The notes: generated from the letters alone by a model not told the origin. Counted from the first letter of the stretch, positions 47,901 through 60,205 are shown. The stretch is DNA of 64,000 nucleotides from Nepenthes gracilis (GCA_033239525.1 BSYO01000003.1:9914001-9978000); one strand, 5' to 3'. Program-made: numbers and translations.

Positions 47901-49056
47901 TGCATTCTGTGCTGGAACTTTCATGTGGTATGAATCATAGAGCAATGTTTAATACTGCAATTCTCTGGCCTTTTTTCAATCAGAACAGCTTTCATGAATT
48001 GGAGCCTTTTCTTACATCAAGTCCAACAGACTTGGCTATTGTTGAAGAGCCTCTAATCTCGTGGAAGCTTAAGCTCAATTTCTTTGTGCTGGTTTTGTGG
48101 CTCTATGTGATTGTTGCGTTGAATTTAGCTTGCTCTTCCTCTATCTGTTCGTGCAAATGTGTGGGTCATGTTCTACTCCTTTATAACCCAAATAGTCTTT
48201 CTTGTTCATCTGTCTCCCTTTCTGTTTCAACATCTGCTGCGTTGAAGGTTTACATTATTCATGTTGAATGGTGTTGATATCCTTGGCACTGTCTCTCATT
48301 TTTGTGGCGTTTCAATGATTTAAATGCTGTATGAAGTGACTTCCAGATGTGTAGCTTGAAATGAAATTGAACCCTGAATTTTTGGCTCTTGAGTACCTTA
48401 CATGTTTCGTAACATTGTCCTGCTACTGTTGTAGTCGTTAACCTTTACGGATCAGAAATTGAAGTATCTTAGCCTTGCCAATAAAAAAAAAGTCAAATCA
48501 GTGCACTAAGTTTCTGCTATGTGCTCGGTTAGAAAAGGGTCAGATCACTTTGAGTTTATTGGATCTGATTTTACTTTACATTATAAAAAAAATAATTTTT
48601 ATAACTTGAACCTATAACTACCAGGTTGCATGACGTCAACCCTGTCATTGGGCTAGGGCCGCCCCTGGATGCATTTATTTTTCCTGTCTTGGATGCATTG
48701 TGTTTTTCTCTTGTAAATTGTTTTCTGTCCATGGAGGAATTGGATTTAACAAATCTTTTCATGTGTATACGTGATAGTTTTTATCTGGAGGGCAATCTGA
48801 AATGGAAGCGACACTGAACCTGAATGCAATGAACCAAAGCCCAAACCCGTGGCATGTGTCGTTTTCATACGCACGGGCACTGCAGAACACCGTGCTCAAG
48901 ACATGGCAAGGGCACCCAGAGAATGTAGAAGCTGCACAAAAGGCTCTTTTGGTACGCGCTAAAGCAAATTCTCTGGCACAACTTGGCAGGTACTCCGCCC
49001 AGGGGGAGAGCGAAGAAGCAAAGAAGGGGATGTTTGTCAAGGGCTACACCTACTGA
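44939..49056 (+). CDS. FBA: Plastid class I fructose-bisphosphate aldolase, 6 exons
   Basis: It interconverts fructose-1,6-bisphosphate with dihydroxyacetone phosphate and glyceraldehyde-3-phosphate in the chloroplast (Calvin cycle and starch synthesis). Exons: 44939-45106, 45941-46210, 46323-46432, 46580-46670, 47596-47865, 48778-49056; 395 residues, normal for the plastid form. The first ~45 residues, rich in Ser/Arg ([16 protein letters not shown]...), are a transit peptide. Active-site residues are present: D70 in LAIDES, K182 in RFAKW, E222/E224 in IVEPE, the Schiff-base K264 in ILLKPSMV, and the C-terminal GYTY. Intron 4 begins GCATGG after ..ISQ, a GC-AG intron if real; the downstream exon joins in phase with GACAATGG. 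The last exon has Arg in [10 protein letters not shown] where many plastid aldolases have Lys. Confidence 0.93.
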
Positions 49057-49734
49057 GAGCCCTGCGTCTCAGGAGAATGGTGGTGGGGTTTATTGCTAGA
49101 CAAGGGTTTCTTTTTGAAATTTTTATTTTTTCTGTCCTTTTTTTGCGCTTTCAAATTGAATGCCCGAATAATGTTCTTAGTCTGGACAAACTTCAGAAAA
49201 GAGGGGTTATCCGTTGTGAATGAGAACTCACAATTATGCTCAATTGAAATTGGGTTCAGAAACCAGCCAAATTTAGATAAAGATTTGTGATTGTTAAGTT
49301 AGGTTAGTCTGAGTTTGATTTGATTACCTAGGTTAAAAATCATAACTGTGTTTATTTATAATTAATTTCAGACCGGTTCGATTGGTCAATAGATATATAT
49401 ATATATTTTTTGAAGTAACTTATCTAGCAATTTATATTTATATAAAAATACCTAAAATTATAAGATATTTTATAAAATGTATATTCAGATTAAATATTAT
49501 CATATGTATTTTAAACGAAAAACCATATAAAGAATTAATTACACAAAAATGAATTTATTGAAAAATTTCTTAAATTTAATTTTTATATTGAAATATAAAA
49601 GTTTGTAATCTAAATTGGTTTAAACTAGTTGTTTTTGTCAATGACCTATTGATCTAAAAAATCAATCAAGTCGATTTTTTTAACAATTTTATTTATAATA
49701 GTTATGCATCTTGATTATATATTGTTGTATTTGA
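49057..49734. other. 3' flank of the aldolase gene
   Basis: The 3' UTR probably covers the first 200-300 bases (T-rich run at 49108-49145, AATAAT at 49164). The rest is AT-rich DNA with no recognisable gene. Confidence 0.5.
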
Positions 49735-50400
49735 GGATCTGATTGTTATATGGATGAAGAAGTTTGTCCGTCGGTCATTGAAATTTTCAATCACCGTAAA
49801 CCTTTAATCAAACACTGTGTAATCATAAATAACAGTTAAAAGATTGGCGGTACTTGCTCTCCGGTATATTTTTCGACGCTCAAATTAGTATTTTTTTTAA
49901 GTGTGAAGAAAGAGATATGATAATGTGTAATAAGTTCGAGGAGTTGTACTCTAAGCGTTTTGATTTAAGAGAGAGAGAAAGAGTTTGTGCTTTGGGCGTT
50001 TTGTAATGTTTTGTCTGAAAGAACTCAAGTTGTTCAAGTCAAGTCTTGTTCTTATTAAGTTGTTCTTTTTGAATGAAGAAAATCAGTATTTATAAATGGT
50101 GGATGGCGGTTATCCGTTGAAAAAACTAACGGCGACGGTTGCAACTAACGCCTGATATTGTTAGTTGAGTAACCGTCCTGGGCCGTTAGACAAACCTCGG
50201 CCATAATTATTGAAATGAGCCGAGGAAGCTTTAAGAGTCACGTAGGCATAATGGGCCGCGCAAGATTTATGGGCCGCTGAGTTGGGTTTCTTGGTCAGAC
50301 ATTGATTGGGTCTTCTAATTTAGATCGTCGGATATTATGCTCATTACGCTTTATAAAAATTTAAATAGGTCAAATGAGATCAGGGCCAGGACATTTCATA
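49735..50400 (-). repeat. Probable solo LTR fragment
   Basis: A moderately GC-rich block in AT-rich DNA. It carries GTATATTTTTCGACGCTCAAATTAG (about 49876-49900), nearly the same as the LTR of element 3 at 42148 (GATATATTTTTCGACGCTTAAATTAA). On the - strand a TATA-like TTTATAAATACTG sits at 50085-50097. The stretch 50180-50310 has the GGGCCG-rich text common to LTRs here. Ends are not defined and no second copy is nearby. Confidence 0.4.
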
Positions 50401-52729
50401 AACATCGTAATGGACGAAGAACTTAGAGAATCGTCAAGGCAGTCCGTGATTCGCTAGATATTCTTAATATCTACTTTTATTTAATTTTTAGTTTTTATGT
50501 TAATATTAATTTTGCCTTACAACAAAGTTTGACAAAGGCGAACATATTTTAAGTTAAATTATAATATGTATGCTAATTAAGCAAATCTAAAAATATATAA
50601 ATAAAAGTAGGCATTTTATCCAGAGTTTTATTAGCTATGTGCAGATTTTATGACATTGAAATATGATATGTTACTAATCCAAAAATAATATATTATATTG
50701 GGTATAGTCTAAATACGGCCTATTAAATCATACTTGAAAGCAAGATTCAAAGGTTAGTAACCCGAGGACAGAAACTAGGGACTAAGTTGATAGATCGAAC
50801 AATTGAGTGGTGAAAAGTATGGAAGACCAAAGTGGTTAATAGCTCAGCAAAGTAATCAATAAAATGTTAAATTTTGACGAACGGCTACATAATTGAGGGA
50901 TGATTAGTCTCTTTTAAACAAGCATTGATTGCCTAATAAATGTCCAATATTTATAACCAGATGGTTGTTAAACAAATATAGGCTACGATTATACAACTAT
51001 TAGTAACAGTCGACAATCAATATTACGTAACGTCTTTAATTACATATACCAATTTCGAATGGATGACCGATTAAAATTTAAGTTATAAATATAGACCCTC
51101 AATTAGAAGTGGAACCAAATCATACTCTGATGTACAAGAACCAATAATAAATATAATCAAATGAATCACAGTTCTTCAAGTACATAAAAAATTCTTTACT
51201 CTTCTAATTTCCTCTTTGTTTTCTTATCTTTTGAATTTTCTCTAAAAGGTTATTAACTTGATTGTTAGATACTTTATTAATAAATAAGTCTTGTATAACT
51301 CTAACTTATTATTAAGTTATTATAGTACGTGAAATTAGGATTTGCAGCAATGAAGAGCAAACCCGTAGCCCCTCAGATTTGCCAACGGTTTTTCCTAACT
51401 CCATAATCCAAACAATAAATCGGGTCCTAGATATGTATCACCTTAAGTTTATAGAAATATAAAAATCTTTGTTTTTGGAATTGCCAAATTTATCTAGTTC
51501 AGCCTCAAAAGTTATGAAAGAAAAATAAATTAGGAAAGTTTTTAATAAGTTTGAATTAAAAATATAAAATTTAGAATCTCACGATATATTATAACAAATA
51601 AAATTAAAATTTTTACAAGGGTTTCATAATTTTTTAAACGAATATTTATATGCATTTTATTTTTTTTAACAATTATTATTAAAAAAATTAAATCAATACA
51701 GTACGCTTACATCCCATATTTATTAGTATCCAAATTATAAAAAGCATATTTCATAATTAATAATTAACCTATAAAATAATAAAATAATAATATTAATATA
51801 TAAATTATTAATAAAAATTAATTAATATATTAATAAATATTATACTAATATCATTTTATATTATAAAAGAGTGAAGATGACAGAGAGTAGAAAGAGAAAG
51901 AGAGTGCCGAATGAAAATGAGTTGTATATATATATATATATATAATATTTAAATATTTAAATTTTCTTAAATAAAAATTGAGAGCAACAATTATATCACC
52001 GTTTGAAAATAAAAACTAAAAAAAAATTGTGACCTGTGCGGGCCCCTTGTTGTACAGCTTAGCATAATCCAAAGTGTTGAGCCATCCTATATATAATCAA
52101 GTAGTGTTTATAATAAATAACACGGGAAAGACAAGCCAAACCGCACCCGACACCGATGACTTGATCTGTTTGACACAACTAATACTCAATCTTCCAAACT
52201 AAGTCACATATAAATTAAAATCTATTATGTTCTTCGTAGCTTAGGAAGTATGGATATTCTTTCAGATTCAAAGTATCTGTGTCACACATATCGAATATTG
52301 ACACACCCTGAACAAGTTGGGACACGTGTCGAACACGTTTCGACACGTGTTAATTTATTTTTTGTCTGATATATTTTAAACATTCAACAATAACATATTC
52401 AAAAATTCAAAATCTCATAACCATACCACCTTCTTTATACTTTAAATCACATTCCAAAGAAAATTCTTTAATACTCTATTCAGAAGAAGTACATAATAAA
52501 AATAATGAAACCCCTACTCATCAACCAATTAACCCCATCAAAATTGAAATCATACAAAAATTATAAAAATTCACAACAAAATAAATTATTAAAAATCATA
52601 TGTTGAAAATGTATAGCATTTGAAAATAAGTCTAAATAATGTAAATTGAAACAAAAATAAAAAAAATGAATCTAATTTATCTACAAAATTAGAATTTAAA
52701 TAAAACACTTCAAATAAAAAAATTGTTAT
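50401..52729. other. AT-rich intergenic DNA
   Basis: No gene is recognised. It includes an AG-rich stretch (about 51880-51905) followed by a (TA)n run (51925-51943), and a palindromic cluster with two ACACGTGT cores (about 52321-52351). The last few hundred bases are AT-rich up to the left end of element 2; the five bases before it are GTTAT. Confidence 0.5.
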
Positions 52730-53710
52730 TGTTGAGTCCCATGTCCTGGCCCATGAAGCATGTCCAAGCCCACGAAGCAAGCCGAGGCCTGCGAGAGAAC
52801 CAAAAGCCCACGCGAGACAGTCAGCCCAGCCCAAGGGTCGAAAGGCGCAAACCTATGCTGGCGGAAGACAACGGAAACCTGCAGCGCATTAAATGCATCG
52901 CCGGGAACAGGCGGAAAGGCTAGCCAATAGGAGAGTGGCTGGCGCAGCGCCAACGGCACCCGCTGCCGTCTGCAGGTGGCCAACCAATCCCCGCTCAGGG
53001 GAAAATCGGGCGTGGTCAACAATGCTCAGCAGCGTGCCAGCCATGGCAAAAGGACAACCGGCGCGATCGGCGGTCCACAACAGTGACCAGCGGCGCGATG
53101 GCCCAAGCAACGGGCGTTTTGGCGCCCAAGAGTCCAACGGGGAGAGGCGTATAGAAGCCCTTGCACCCCACAGAGAAAGGGACTTTTCTGGAGCATCTTC
53201 ATCTGCTGCTTCCTTTTGAATCTAGAATTCAAACGACGAGTCAAACTCTACTGCTCCCCTCTTCTCTAATCGATCACAAGAGAGCAACGAGTCGGAACTG
53301 TGTACCACCTCACTTCCGTCGGCGATAGCAAGCTCGCTCTCCTTCCCAGCATCTTTCAGATCACGGAAAAGTTAGCCACCCATTGCGGTGCACCAAGGAA
53401 GCCAGGCCTTCCGCTACTTGCTCACTGCATTCTCCACATCACCGCACAAGCATCTCTTACGCTTTCACAGCATTCCTCCGCGCACCCCCTTAGCGTGCGC
53501 CATTTCCGTCTATTGCAGGAATTTGCTGACTTGAGCGTCGGAGCGGCCTCGGTGGGAGAAATTCTCTAGGACCCTTGACCTCTTGTTTGTTGTTTGTGTT
53601 GTGCAGTCCAGTTCATAGAGACGAGACGGACCTTCTTCCAAAGCCGCGCACGCCGAGGAATCCGAACATTTTCTAATCTGTACAACGACAACCAGGCTCA
53701 GGACACAAAC
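52730..53710 (+). repeat. 5' LTR of element 2
   Basis: It begins TGTTGAGTCCCATGTCCTGG, matching the 3' copy at 63457 (TGTTGGGTCCCATG...). A TATA-like GCGTATAGAAGCCC lies at about 53146-53159; in the 3' copy it reads GCGTATAAGAGCCC, a better TATA box. The block TGACTTGAGCGTCGGAG (53526) is shared with element 1. It ends ...CACAAACA before TTGGCGCC. Confidence 0.9.
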
Positions 53711-53711
53711 A

Positions 53712-53730
53712 TTGGCGCCGTCGGGGGCCG
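53712..53730 (+). other. Primer-binding site of element 2
   Basis: TTGGCGCCGTCGGGGGCCG lies immediately after the LTR. TGGCGCCGT matches the complement of the 3' end of plant tRNA-Asp as remembered. The position and start agree with the site in element 1. Confidence 0.75.
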
Positions 53731-53776
53731 ACAAAGCCAAGTGTCTCCTTCCCACCTTGTTCCTCAATCCCAGGCG

Positions 53777-55558
53777 ATGGTGAACACTCGAGCATAAGCT
53801 AGTGCTCCGCGATGGAAGTCATCGTCAAAATGAAGTTCCCCTACGGGAGCCGTGCAAACGATCAGGCCGGAGCTCGGCGTCCGCCGCAGGCTGCGGACAT
53901 GAACAATATAAAGCGAGTTCTCCGCGCCATATGCGAGAACACGAGGCCCCTGCCTGGCCGGGACCGCTCCTCAAAGATCCCGAGGCCTCCACCTCCAAGA
54001 GAGAAAGGCATCGAGAGGCCGCTCGCAGGAGGCGAGCCAACCAACTCGACCGCGCTGCAGCCCCGGCGGCCCCAAGTGAAAACGGCCAGAATGAAGCGGA
54101 AAGCCATCCCGCCGACGATGACAGGGAGGATAGCCCCGAAGGGCGCAACCCCCGTAACTCGCGCGGCAATGGGAGGCCAGCCGGCGCCAGCTCCAACGGC
54201 GAACGCGCCACTCAGGCGGAGAGCCGCCATCCCCGACGAGCTCGGACACACCTCTAGGGCAACATGGAGCTCCGTGACGTCATCAATGCGCGGAGAGGTT
54301 CTACGGACCCCTCGATGGAGGAGAAAGTCAAGGTGTTGTGGGACACCCTGCATAAGGAGAAACCCACGCCCTCCTCCGCCGACCTCCGTAGATCGCCCTT
54401 CGCCATGGACTTGCGGACGCAACCGTTGTCGAGCAAGTTCAAAATGTCGGTCCTGGAGGGATACGACGGGAGCAAGGACCCAATGGATCACCTCAACTGC
54501 TTTCGCACTCACCTCTCTCTACAAGGGGTAAGCGAGGCCTTGATGTGCCAGTGCTTTCCAATCACCCTTAGGGGTGACGCGTTGCTCTGGTTCAACGGCC
54601 TCCCCCCGAACTCCATACGCTCGTTTGACGAGCTTGCTGATAGCTTCTTGAGCCAGTTCGCCTCTAGCAGAAGGGAGGAGAGACAACCCTGGCACCTGGT
54701 CCGCCTCCGCCAAAGGCCAGATGAAAGTCTGAAGCCGTTTACGGACGTTTCATCGAGGCGCGGCGGATCCCTCATCTCTCCGGCGAATCAAACTCAGCGC
54801 CTTTGTCGCCACTCCGCGGCGGGGACTTCTTCAAACACTGTCGCACTGGGCGCCTCGAGACCTTAGGGGAGAAGTGAGACCATTGCCCGGCATACATCAC
54901 GGCCGAAGAGGCCAACGAGGCGTAGCGCCCGAGCGAGTGGACCGCCCCCGGAAGCCCCTTGAGCATCTCGGCGGGAGAAAGAGGGGCATGACAGCCGGGC
55001 TTCTCGAAGCGCCAAAAGGGGCAGAGCTGGCCCCAGCGGGGCCAAAAAAGATTACAAGCAGGACCTCTCGGCCCCTCCGAACGATAGCCGCGCGAACATC
55101 CCGATGCAGATCCGGGATGAGAAGTTCTTCAAGTGGCGAAGAGGCCCAAGGTCCCAGTGGCGGTGACTAGACGAAGTATTGCAGTACCGCACTATGCAGG
55201 GGGCACTCGGCCGAGAAGCGTCGGACCCTGCGGCAGAAATGAAGATCCGATCCGCGCGAGACACTTGAAGCGGTTCGTGAAGAGTTCGGGGGCGGGAACT
55301 GCTATCTCCGACGGTGAAGCCAGCGAACCTCCGAGAGCCTGCACGGTGGCCAGCGTGGTCCACATGGTCTCCTCCACTGACGCTGCAAACGTCAGGCGTG
55401 GACAGCCGGAGGCAACTTCCAGCAACAAGCGGGCGAATATAGGGGTTAGGACTGATGTCATTAGCTTTAGTGGCGACGACATGGCTCATGTAACCTCTCA
55501 TCATACCGACCCCCTTGTTGTATCGGCCCTTGTTTCAGCTGGTGGTGATGACCACCAA
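53777..55558 (+). pseudogene. gag of element 2, with premature stops and frameshifts
   Basis: It starts ATGGTGAACACTCGAGCA, but a TAA follows at 53795-53797. A charged, Arg/Glu-rich N-terminal region is open in another frame (53802-54254). A single TAG (54255-54257) then separates it from the core of the retrotransposon gag domain in the same frame (54264 on: KVLWDTLHKEK, DPMDHLNCFRTHLSLQG, LRGDALLWFNGLPPNSI, DELADSFLSQFASSRRE). After about 54760 the frame changes again (RFIEARRIPHLSGESN and FFKHCR-type pieces lie in other frames). Gag normally packages the element RNA. The damage is light compared with element 1, in keeping with its younger LTRs. Confidence 0.8.
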
Positions 55559-58500
55559 CTGAAACGGGTCTTCATTGATAATGGAAGCTCATAAAATTTA
55601 CTGTATCTCACTGCGTTCCTTAAACTTGGACTAAAACGAAGCCAAACAAAAGTTACAGGCGGACCCTTGTATGGCTTGGACAACGAACCAGTCCCCGTGC
55701 AAGGGATAATGCGGCCGGAAGTCACGATGGGGACACACCCGCGCTCCATGACGCGAGAGCTGCCGTTCCTCGTCGTTGACCTTCCATCCGTCTACAATGC
55801 CATATTAGGCAGACCCTTCCTGACCGCCTTCGAAGCTGTGACGTCCATTCCGCACCTGAAGGTGAAATTTCCCACCCCCTGAGGCATGGGAGAAGTCCTT
55901 GGAGACCAAGAAATGGGACGGACCTGCTACTTGTCCCAGATCAACCCCGTGGCGTCATGCAACCCGAACGAAGACCTTGATCTCCGCGACGAGACCTCGC
56001 TACAACAGGCCCAGTCTGGAGAGGAAACCGAGGCGATCCCGCTGACCCATTCCGATCCGGAACGGTGCGTCAACGTGGGGAGATCCCTTCAACCTACGGA
56101 GCGCGACAGGTTGATTACCTTCCTTAGGGCTAACTCCGACGTGTTCACCTGGGTCCCCGCTGACATGCCCGGGATATCGGCCGAGGTCATAGTCCACAAG
56201 CGGAGGAACCACTCCGTCGAGAAGTTGGTCGGCATCAGGGAAGAAGTGAAGAGGCTCCTGGAAGCTGGATTCATTAGAGAAGTCCAGTACCGGAATGGTC
56301 ATCCCAATGTCGTCTTTGGTGAAAAGAGCATTGGCAAGTGGCGGATGTGTGTCGACTTCACGGACGTGAACAAGGCCTGCCCTAAAGATGACTTTCCGCT
56401 TCCCGGATTGACCGGCTCGTGGATTCCACATCCGGGCACGAACTCCTGAGCTTCATGGACGCATACTCTGGGTACAACCAGATCCGGATGGACCCAGAAG
56501 ACGAGGAGCACACCTCGTTCATGACAGATCAAGAGATGTATTGCTATAAAATGATGCCCTTTTGTCTCAAGAATGCTAGCGCGACGTACCAGCGCCTTGT
56601 GAACAAAATGTTCGAAGCTCAGATTGGATGAAACGTGGAGGTATACGTCGACGACATGCTTGTGAAAAGCAGAATCGCGAGCCACCACGTCAACGACTTA
56701 GATGAGACCTTTCAGATCCTCCGACGGCACGGAATGAAGCTCAATCCTGTCAAGTGCGCGTTCGGAGTGACCTCTGGGAAGTTCCTAGGCTTTATTGTGT
56801 TCCAACGCGGCATAGAAGCCAATCCAGAAAAGATCAATGCCATACTTGACTTGAACCCTCCGTGGACAATAAAAGAAGTCCAGAAGCTGACCGGGAGGAT
56901 AGCCGCTCTCTCGCGATTCCTAGCCAAGTCAACCGAGAAATATTTGCCCTTCTTCAAGACGCTAAGGAGGACCAAATCGCACGGCTTCAAGTGGAGTGAA
57001 GAATGTGACGAAGCCTTCAGGGAGCTGAAGATTTACCTCTCCAGCGCGCCGCTCTTAAGCTCGCCGCGTGAAGGGGAAGATCTCTACATCTACCTGGCCA
57101 CATCGGCAGCAGCCCTCAGCTCAGTACTAGTTGCGGAGCACGAGGGCAGACAACAGCCGGTGTATTACCTGAGTCGGGTGCTGACTGACGTAGAGGCCCG
57201 CTATCCGCATGCTGAAAAGATGGCGCTCGTGCTTGTCTATGCGGCGCGGAAGCTGCGGCCCTATTTCCAGTCTCACCGGATCGCCGTCAGACGGACCCGG
57301 CCACCAAGTCGATCTTGCAAAAACCGAGAGACGTCCGGCCATTTGGTTAAATGGGTCTGTCGAGCTAGGGAATTCGACACTGAATTTGGCCCCGCCCCGT
57401 GGAAAGGACGAGCTCGGCGGACTTTATCGTCGGCGCGCGCCGCCAAACGGGGAAGAAGACAACAATCCAGGAAGTACGGAGGGCGACGATTCACCTGCGT
57501 GGACCCTGAACGTAGACGGATCATCTACCCAGACAGGCAGCGGAGTTGGTGTCGTGCTAAGGACGCCCGAGGGCATGGAGATCGTATACTCCGTTACTCT
57601 GGCTTTCCCCGCCACGAACAACGTTGCGGAGTACGAGGCCCTTCTCGCGGGCCTACGACTGGAGAAGGAGTGTTCCGCGCGGTCGTTGGTCGTGCGTAGT
57701 GACTCCGAACTCGTGGTTAATCAGGTGAAGGGGAACTTTGAAGCCTCGAACCCACAGCTTGTGAGGTACTTGGCGAAAGTAAGGGCCCTGATCCCTGAGT
57801 TTGGTCGGTTTGAGATTGAGCATATCCCGAGATCGGATAACGAAAGCAATGATCGGCGGCCCGGACGGCGCGCTTCGAACTATAGAGCAAGACGCGAGGG
57901 AGCTCGGGAAGTCCCGACGCACTAAAGATCGACGCCGAAGACAAAGAAGTTCTACGGGTCAACAGGGGACAAGCTGGATGACACCGCACGTAAGGTTCCT
58001 AAGCGAGGGAACCCTACCGGATGACATCAACGAAGCCTGCGAATCAAGAAGACGGCAGGATGGTACAGTCTGAATGAGAGGCTATACGAGGCAGGGTACT
58101 CCCTCCTCCCGAAGTGCCTCACCCCGCAGGAAGCCGACACGCGCCGCGAAGTGCACACTGGGCTGTGCGGCTCGCACATCAGCGGAAATAACCTAGCGTT
58201 CAACGTCATGCGGCAAGGGTTCTACTGGCTCACCAAGAAACGAGACGCTATGGAATTCGTCCGGAAGTGTGAAAGTTGCCAGGTCCATGGCAACATGACG
58301 CACCAGCCGCACACCGAGCTGCACTATCCCCAATCCCCATGGCCGTTCGCGTAGTGGGGGCTCGACATACTTGGACCCCTACCCATGGCTGCCGGATAAA
58401 GGAAATTCTTGATCGTGGGCATTGACTACTTTACGAAGTGGGTGGAAGCCGTCCCTCTCACCAAGATCACAGAGCAAAATGCGACGGAGTTCCTCCGTCA

Positions 58501-59198
58501 AGGCATCGTTTGCCGCTTTGGGATCCCTGAGGTCGTGGTGACCGATAACGGAACCCAATTCACCGGCAAACGCTTCACAAAATACTGCCGCGACCTTCGC
58601 ATCAAGCCGGTACACACGTCTGTGGCGCACCCTCAGGTGAACGGACAAGTCGAAGTCACCAACCGCACACTGCTGCATGGATTAAAAACCAGGTTGGAAG
58701 ACGCAGGGGGCTCCTAGACTGAGGAGCTACCGTCAGTGCTGTGGTCGTATTGGACAACAGCGAGAGAGCCAACAAGGGAGACACCCTTCAACCTTTGCTT
58801 TGGGGCAGAGGCTGTGGTGCCCGTAGAGATGGGGATGCCAAGCCTGCGGATCGAATGCTTCAACCCGACCACCAACGAACAAAGGCTTCGGGAAAGTCTG
58901 AACCTGCTCTCGAAAGTTCGAGACGCCGCACGACTCAGAACTGCGGCCTACCAACAGCGAGTTGCACGGTACTACAACAAGCGAATAAAGGCGCGTCCAC
59001 TGGAAGTTGGAGATCTGGTCCTCCGGAGCGTAGAGGCAGCGGAAAAGATCGCGAACAGGAACAAACTCTCCCCCGGGTGGGAGGGGCCGTTCCTCGTCTC
59101 TGCAATCCTCCTGAGCGGAGCGTACAAACTCGCGCCCCAAAAGCAAAAGCGGTCCCGCGGACACAGACGCCGCCAACTTAAGGAAATACTATCAGTAA
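55559..59198 (+). pseudogene. pol of element 2 (PR, RT, RNase H, second RNase H, integrase), interrupted
   Basis: Protease: RVFIDNGSS at about 55567, followed at once by TAA; VDLPSVYNAILGRP at 55777. Reverse transcriptase: GKWRMCVDFTDVNKACPKDD (56333), a frameshift near 56405, FMDAYSGYNQIRM, a TGA at 56629, then VYVDDMLVKSR with the YVDD box at 56644-56655. Classical RNase H: DLYIYLATSAAALSSVL to ARYPHAEKMALVLVYA (57080-57245), then a frameshift near 57290. Second RNase H: WTLNVDGSSTQTGSGVGVVL from 57500. Integrase: HHCC finger (HTGLCGSH ... CESCQ, about 58152-58281), GLDILGP, VVVTDNGTQF and NGQVEVTNR (DDE residues), with stops at 58352, 58397 and 58715. The end is LRKYYQ then TAA at 59196-59198, as in element 1. 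It lacks only a handful of repairs from coding, but is not intact. Confidence 0.88.
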
Positions 59199-60205
59199 TG
59201 CAACGCCGACTCAGGTAAGTCGCACACGCATGCATCATAATGAGTGCTTGGACTTGAGCTTCATCTTTGATTAACATAATCACTCTTTCTATCATCCTGC
59301 ATATTCATTTGTGTGAGTTGATGACATGCATTGAATTCTCAAATCAAACAACCTAGACTGCCCCTAAGTCGGGAGGACAAGTGTCCGTCCGTAAAACCAG
59401 TCCTTGGCCTAGCGCCAGGCAGTCCGAAGTCGACCGTCCTAGGACCCTGTCCTCACGCCAGATGGCCTGGGGACGGGCTTACGCATTATGGCTCCGCGCC
59501 AAAAGGCCCAAGCAGCCACCCAGAGACCAAGCCCCGTGCTAGATAGCCCGGAGGCCGGCAGCCGTGGGCTGGAACAAAGGACCCAGGCGGTCCACCCAAC
59601 AGGCTTCGCGTCGACGAGCCGTGCGGTCAAAACATCAGGCCTGGGGGTTCCCCGAGTCCCCACTCTACAGCCGATAAAACCTTAGGGGGCAAAGAATCGC
59701 AGGCGTGCGGCGACCTTCTCCAACAGAAGAGAGCACCCTCAGTCTATAATGGTCGTGGGCTAGGACCTCAACCTGGTGATCATAACACTTTGAGCAGGGG
59801 CGACACACCTCCCGCAATCATACGCGACCGAGTCCTAGACCCGGGAGTCCAGGTTCATGGGCCGCTGCGCCCGACCCTCGTTGCTACTCGAGGGCTTGGC
59901 GGCGACATCCGCTTCACCGGATTGAGCCCCCCAAACGTGTGAGCTGTGATGACATCCTCTTACGAAGGACGAGCACCACGCAAGAAGGCGCCTGGATAGG
60001 GCCTTAGTAGCAGTGGCTCCAAAGAGCCCAATGTTCAAGCACGAAGCATGATCCAATTGACGAAAGCAAAAAGAGATAGCGAGCAACACTCTACGATAGA
60101 AAAAACACAGATGCAAAGTATGAAAAGACGCTTCTCATTCATATGCGAAGAACAAACATGATACAAAGACAAAGGACAATCACCAAAAACCAACACCAGC
60201 GGAGA
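59199..60205 (+). other. Non-coding gap between pol and antisense gene A of element 2
   Basis: A consensus splice donor CAG|GTAAGT (59212-59220) lies 17 bases after the pol stop. Two blocks are shared with element 1: CTAGACTGCC plus CTAAGTCGGGAGG (59351-59374) and AAAACCTTAGGGGGCAAAG (about 59676-59694). No coding motif is recognised. The gap separates two genes that run tail to tail. Confidence 0.5.

Noticed and set aside
47798..48277. 159-codon + strand open frame overlapping aldolase exon 5
   Set aside because: It is out of frame with the conserved aldolase protein and extends into intron 5; no domain is seen.
53825..54512. Long - strand open frames (128 and 216 codons) opposite gag of element 2
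   Set aside because: They mirror the GC-rich coding strand of gag, show no family motif and have Arg/Gly-rich composition typical of shadow frames.
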